Below, in pieces: positions 5,033-5,225 of a stretch of DNA of 5,225 nucleotides. This DNA comes from Halobacteriales archaeon SW_10_68_16 (GTDB taxonomy: Archaea; Halobacteriota; Halobacteria; Halobacteriales; Haloarculaceae). How positions within the stretch are numbered: position 1 is the first letter of the stretch; each line of letters opens with the position of its first letter. Below the pieces are notes generated by a model, which was not told where the DNA came from, did no database searches, and saw nothing but the letters and a program-made list of their open reading frames with translations. The stretch spans positions 1-5,225 of the forward strand of contig PXSG01000038.1 of the NCBI GenBank assembly GCA_003023485.1. The letters are read 5' to 3'. The position numbers and the translations under genes were made by a program.

Positions 5033-5225
5033 ATGAGCACACAGAAGACGGTCAACCAGGAGTTCGGCACGGTCGAGGAGAGCGCGGCGCTGCGCCTCGA
5101 GGAGGAGAAGGCAGAACAGATCATCGACGCGCTGAACACCGACCTCGCGGCGGCGTACGTCCTCTATCACCAGCTCCGCAAGCACCACTGGAACGTCGAG
5201 GGCGCCGAACACCGCGACCTGCACC
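5033..5225 (+). CDS. dpsA: DpsA ferritin-like iron storage and DNA-protection protein, N-terminal part
   Basis: Dps-family protein that forms a 12-subunit shell in the cytoplasm, oxidises Fe(II) at inter-subunit ferroxidase centres and stores it, so limiting hydroxyl radical damage. The first 64 codons are present; the gene continues past the right edge (Halobacterium DpsA has about 180 residues). It begins MSTQKTVNQEFGTVEESAAL, then the first helix with DALNTDLAAAYVLYHQLRK (32-50) and the Dps signature HHWNVEGAEHRDLH (51-64). H52 matches the ferroxidase His of Dps proteins; the Asp and Glu ligands from the next helix fall outside the window. Residue 60 is His where family members mostly have Phe (GxxF). 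The ATG at 5033 gives the family N-terminus and lies just behind a good TATA box. It is divergent from purNH, sharing a 175-bp spacer; iron or oxidative control is likely from the family and the upstream dyads. Confidence 0.95.
   Translation, partial: MSTQKTVNQEFGTVEESAALRLEEEKAEQIIDALNTDLAAAYVLYHQLRKHHWNVEGAEHRDLH

Noticed and set aside
4476..5042. A minus-strand frame covering the purNH/dpsA spacer
   Set aside because: The Lys/Ser-rich start comes from the AT-rich promoter and the remainder is a frame-shifted shadow of the PurN domain.

Overview
The window is chromosomal DNA from a haloarchaeon (class Halobacteria). The evidence is high G+C coding sequence with strongly acidic proteins, near-absent Shine-Dalgarno sites, TATA-like elements about 26 nt ahead of starts (leaderless-type promoters), a PurN-AICAR transformylase fusion without an IMP cyclohydrolase domain, and a DpsA start that closely resembles, from memory, Halobacterium salinarum DpsA. 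No tRNA, rRNA, CRISPR array or mobile element was seen.

Layout: (1) 1-159, minus: N-terminal 53 codons of 2,3-bisphosphoglycerate-independent phosphoglycerate mutase (gpmI), running off the left edge. (2) 321-2116, minus: an S9 (prolyl oligopeptidase/acylaminoacyl peptidase type) serine peptidase. It is broken by an apparent ~34-nt deletion plus frameshift at 914/915, just after the HGGPE element; the catalytic Ser, Asp and His are intact but out of frame with the N-terminal propeller. (3) 2200-3261, plus: a haloarchaeal GT4-like glycosyltransferase, divergent from the peptidase and with a clean leaderless-type promoter. (4) 3268-4857, minus: purNH, convergent with the glycosyltransferase with only 6 nt between stop codons. 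Its PurN domain appears to lack a short in-frame segment (~13-16 residues) after the catalytic Asp. (5) 4858-5032: a 175-bp AT-rich divergent regulatory region with several dyads. (6) 5033 to the right edge, plus: start of dpsA, the iron-storing ferritin-like Dps protein.

The genes do not form one pathway; each appears to be its own transcription unit: glycolysis, peptide degradation, glycoconjugate synthesis, purine synthesis and iron/oxidative defence. The points most worth checking are two apparent small deletions in otherwise well-conserved genes, both next to a five-G run on the coding strand, and the dyad-rich purNH/dpsA divergent promoter with two predicted hairpins directly in front of the purNH start. 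I found no convincing new multi-gene system.
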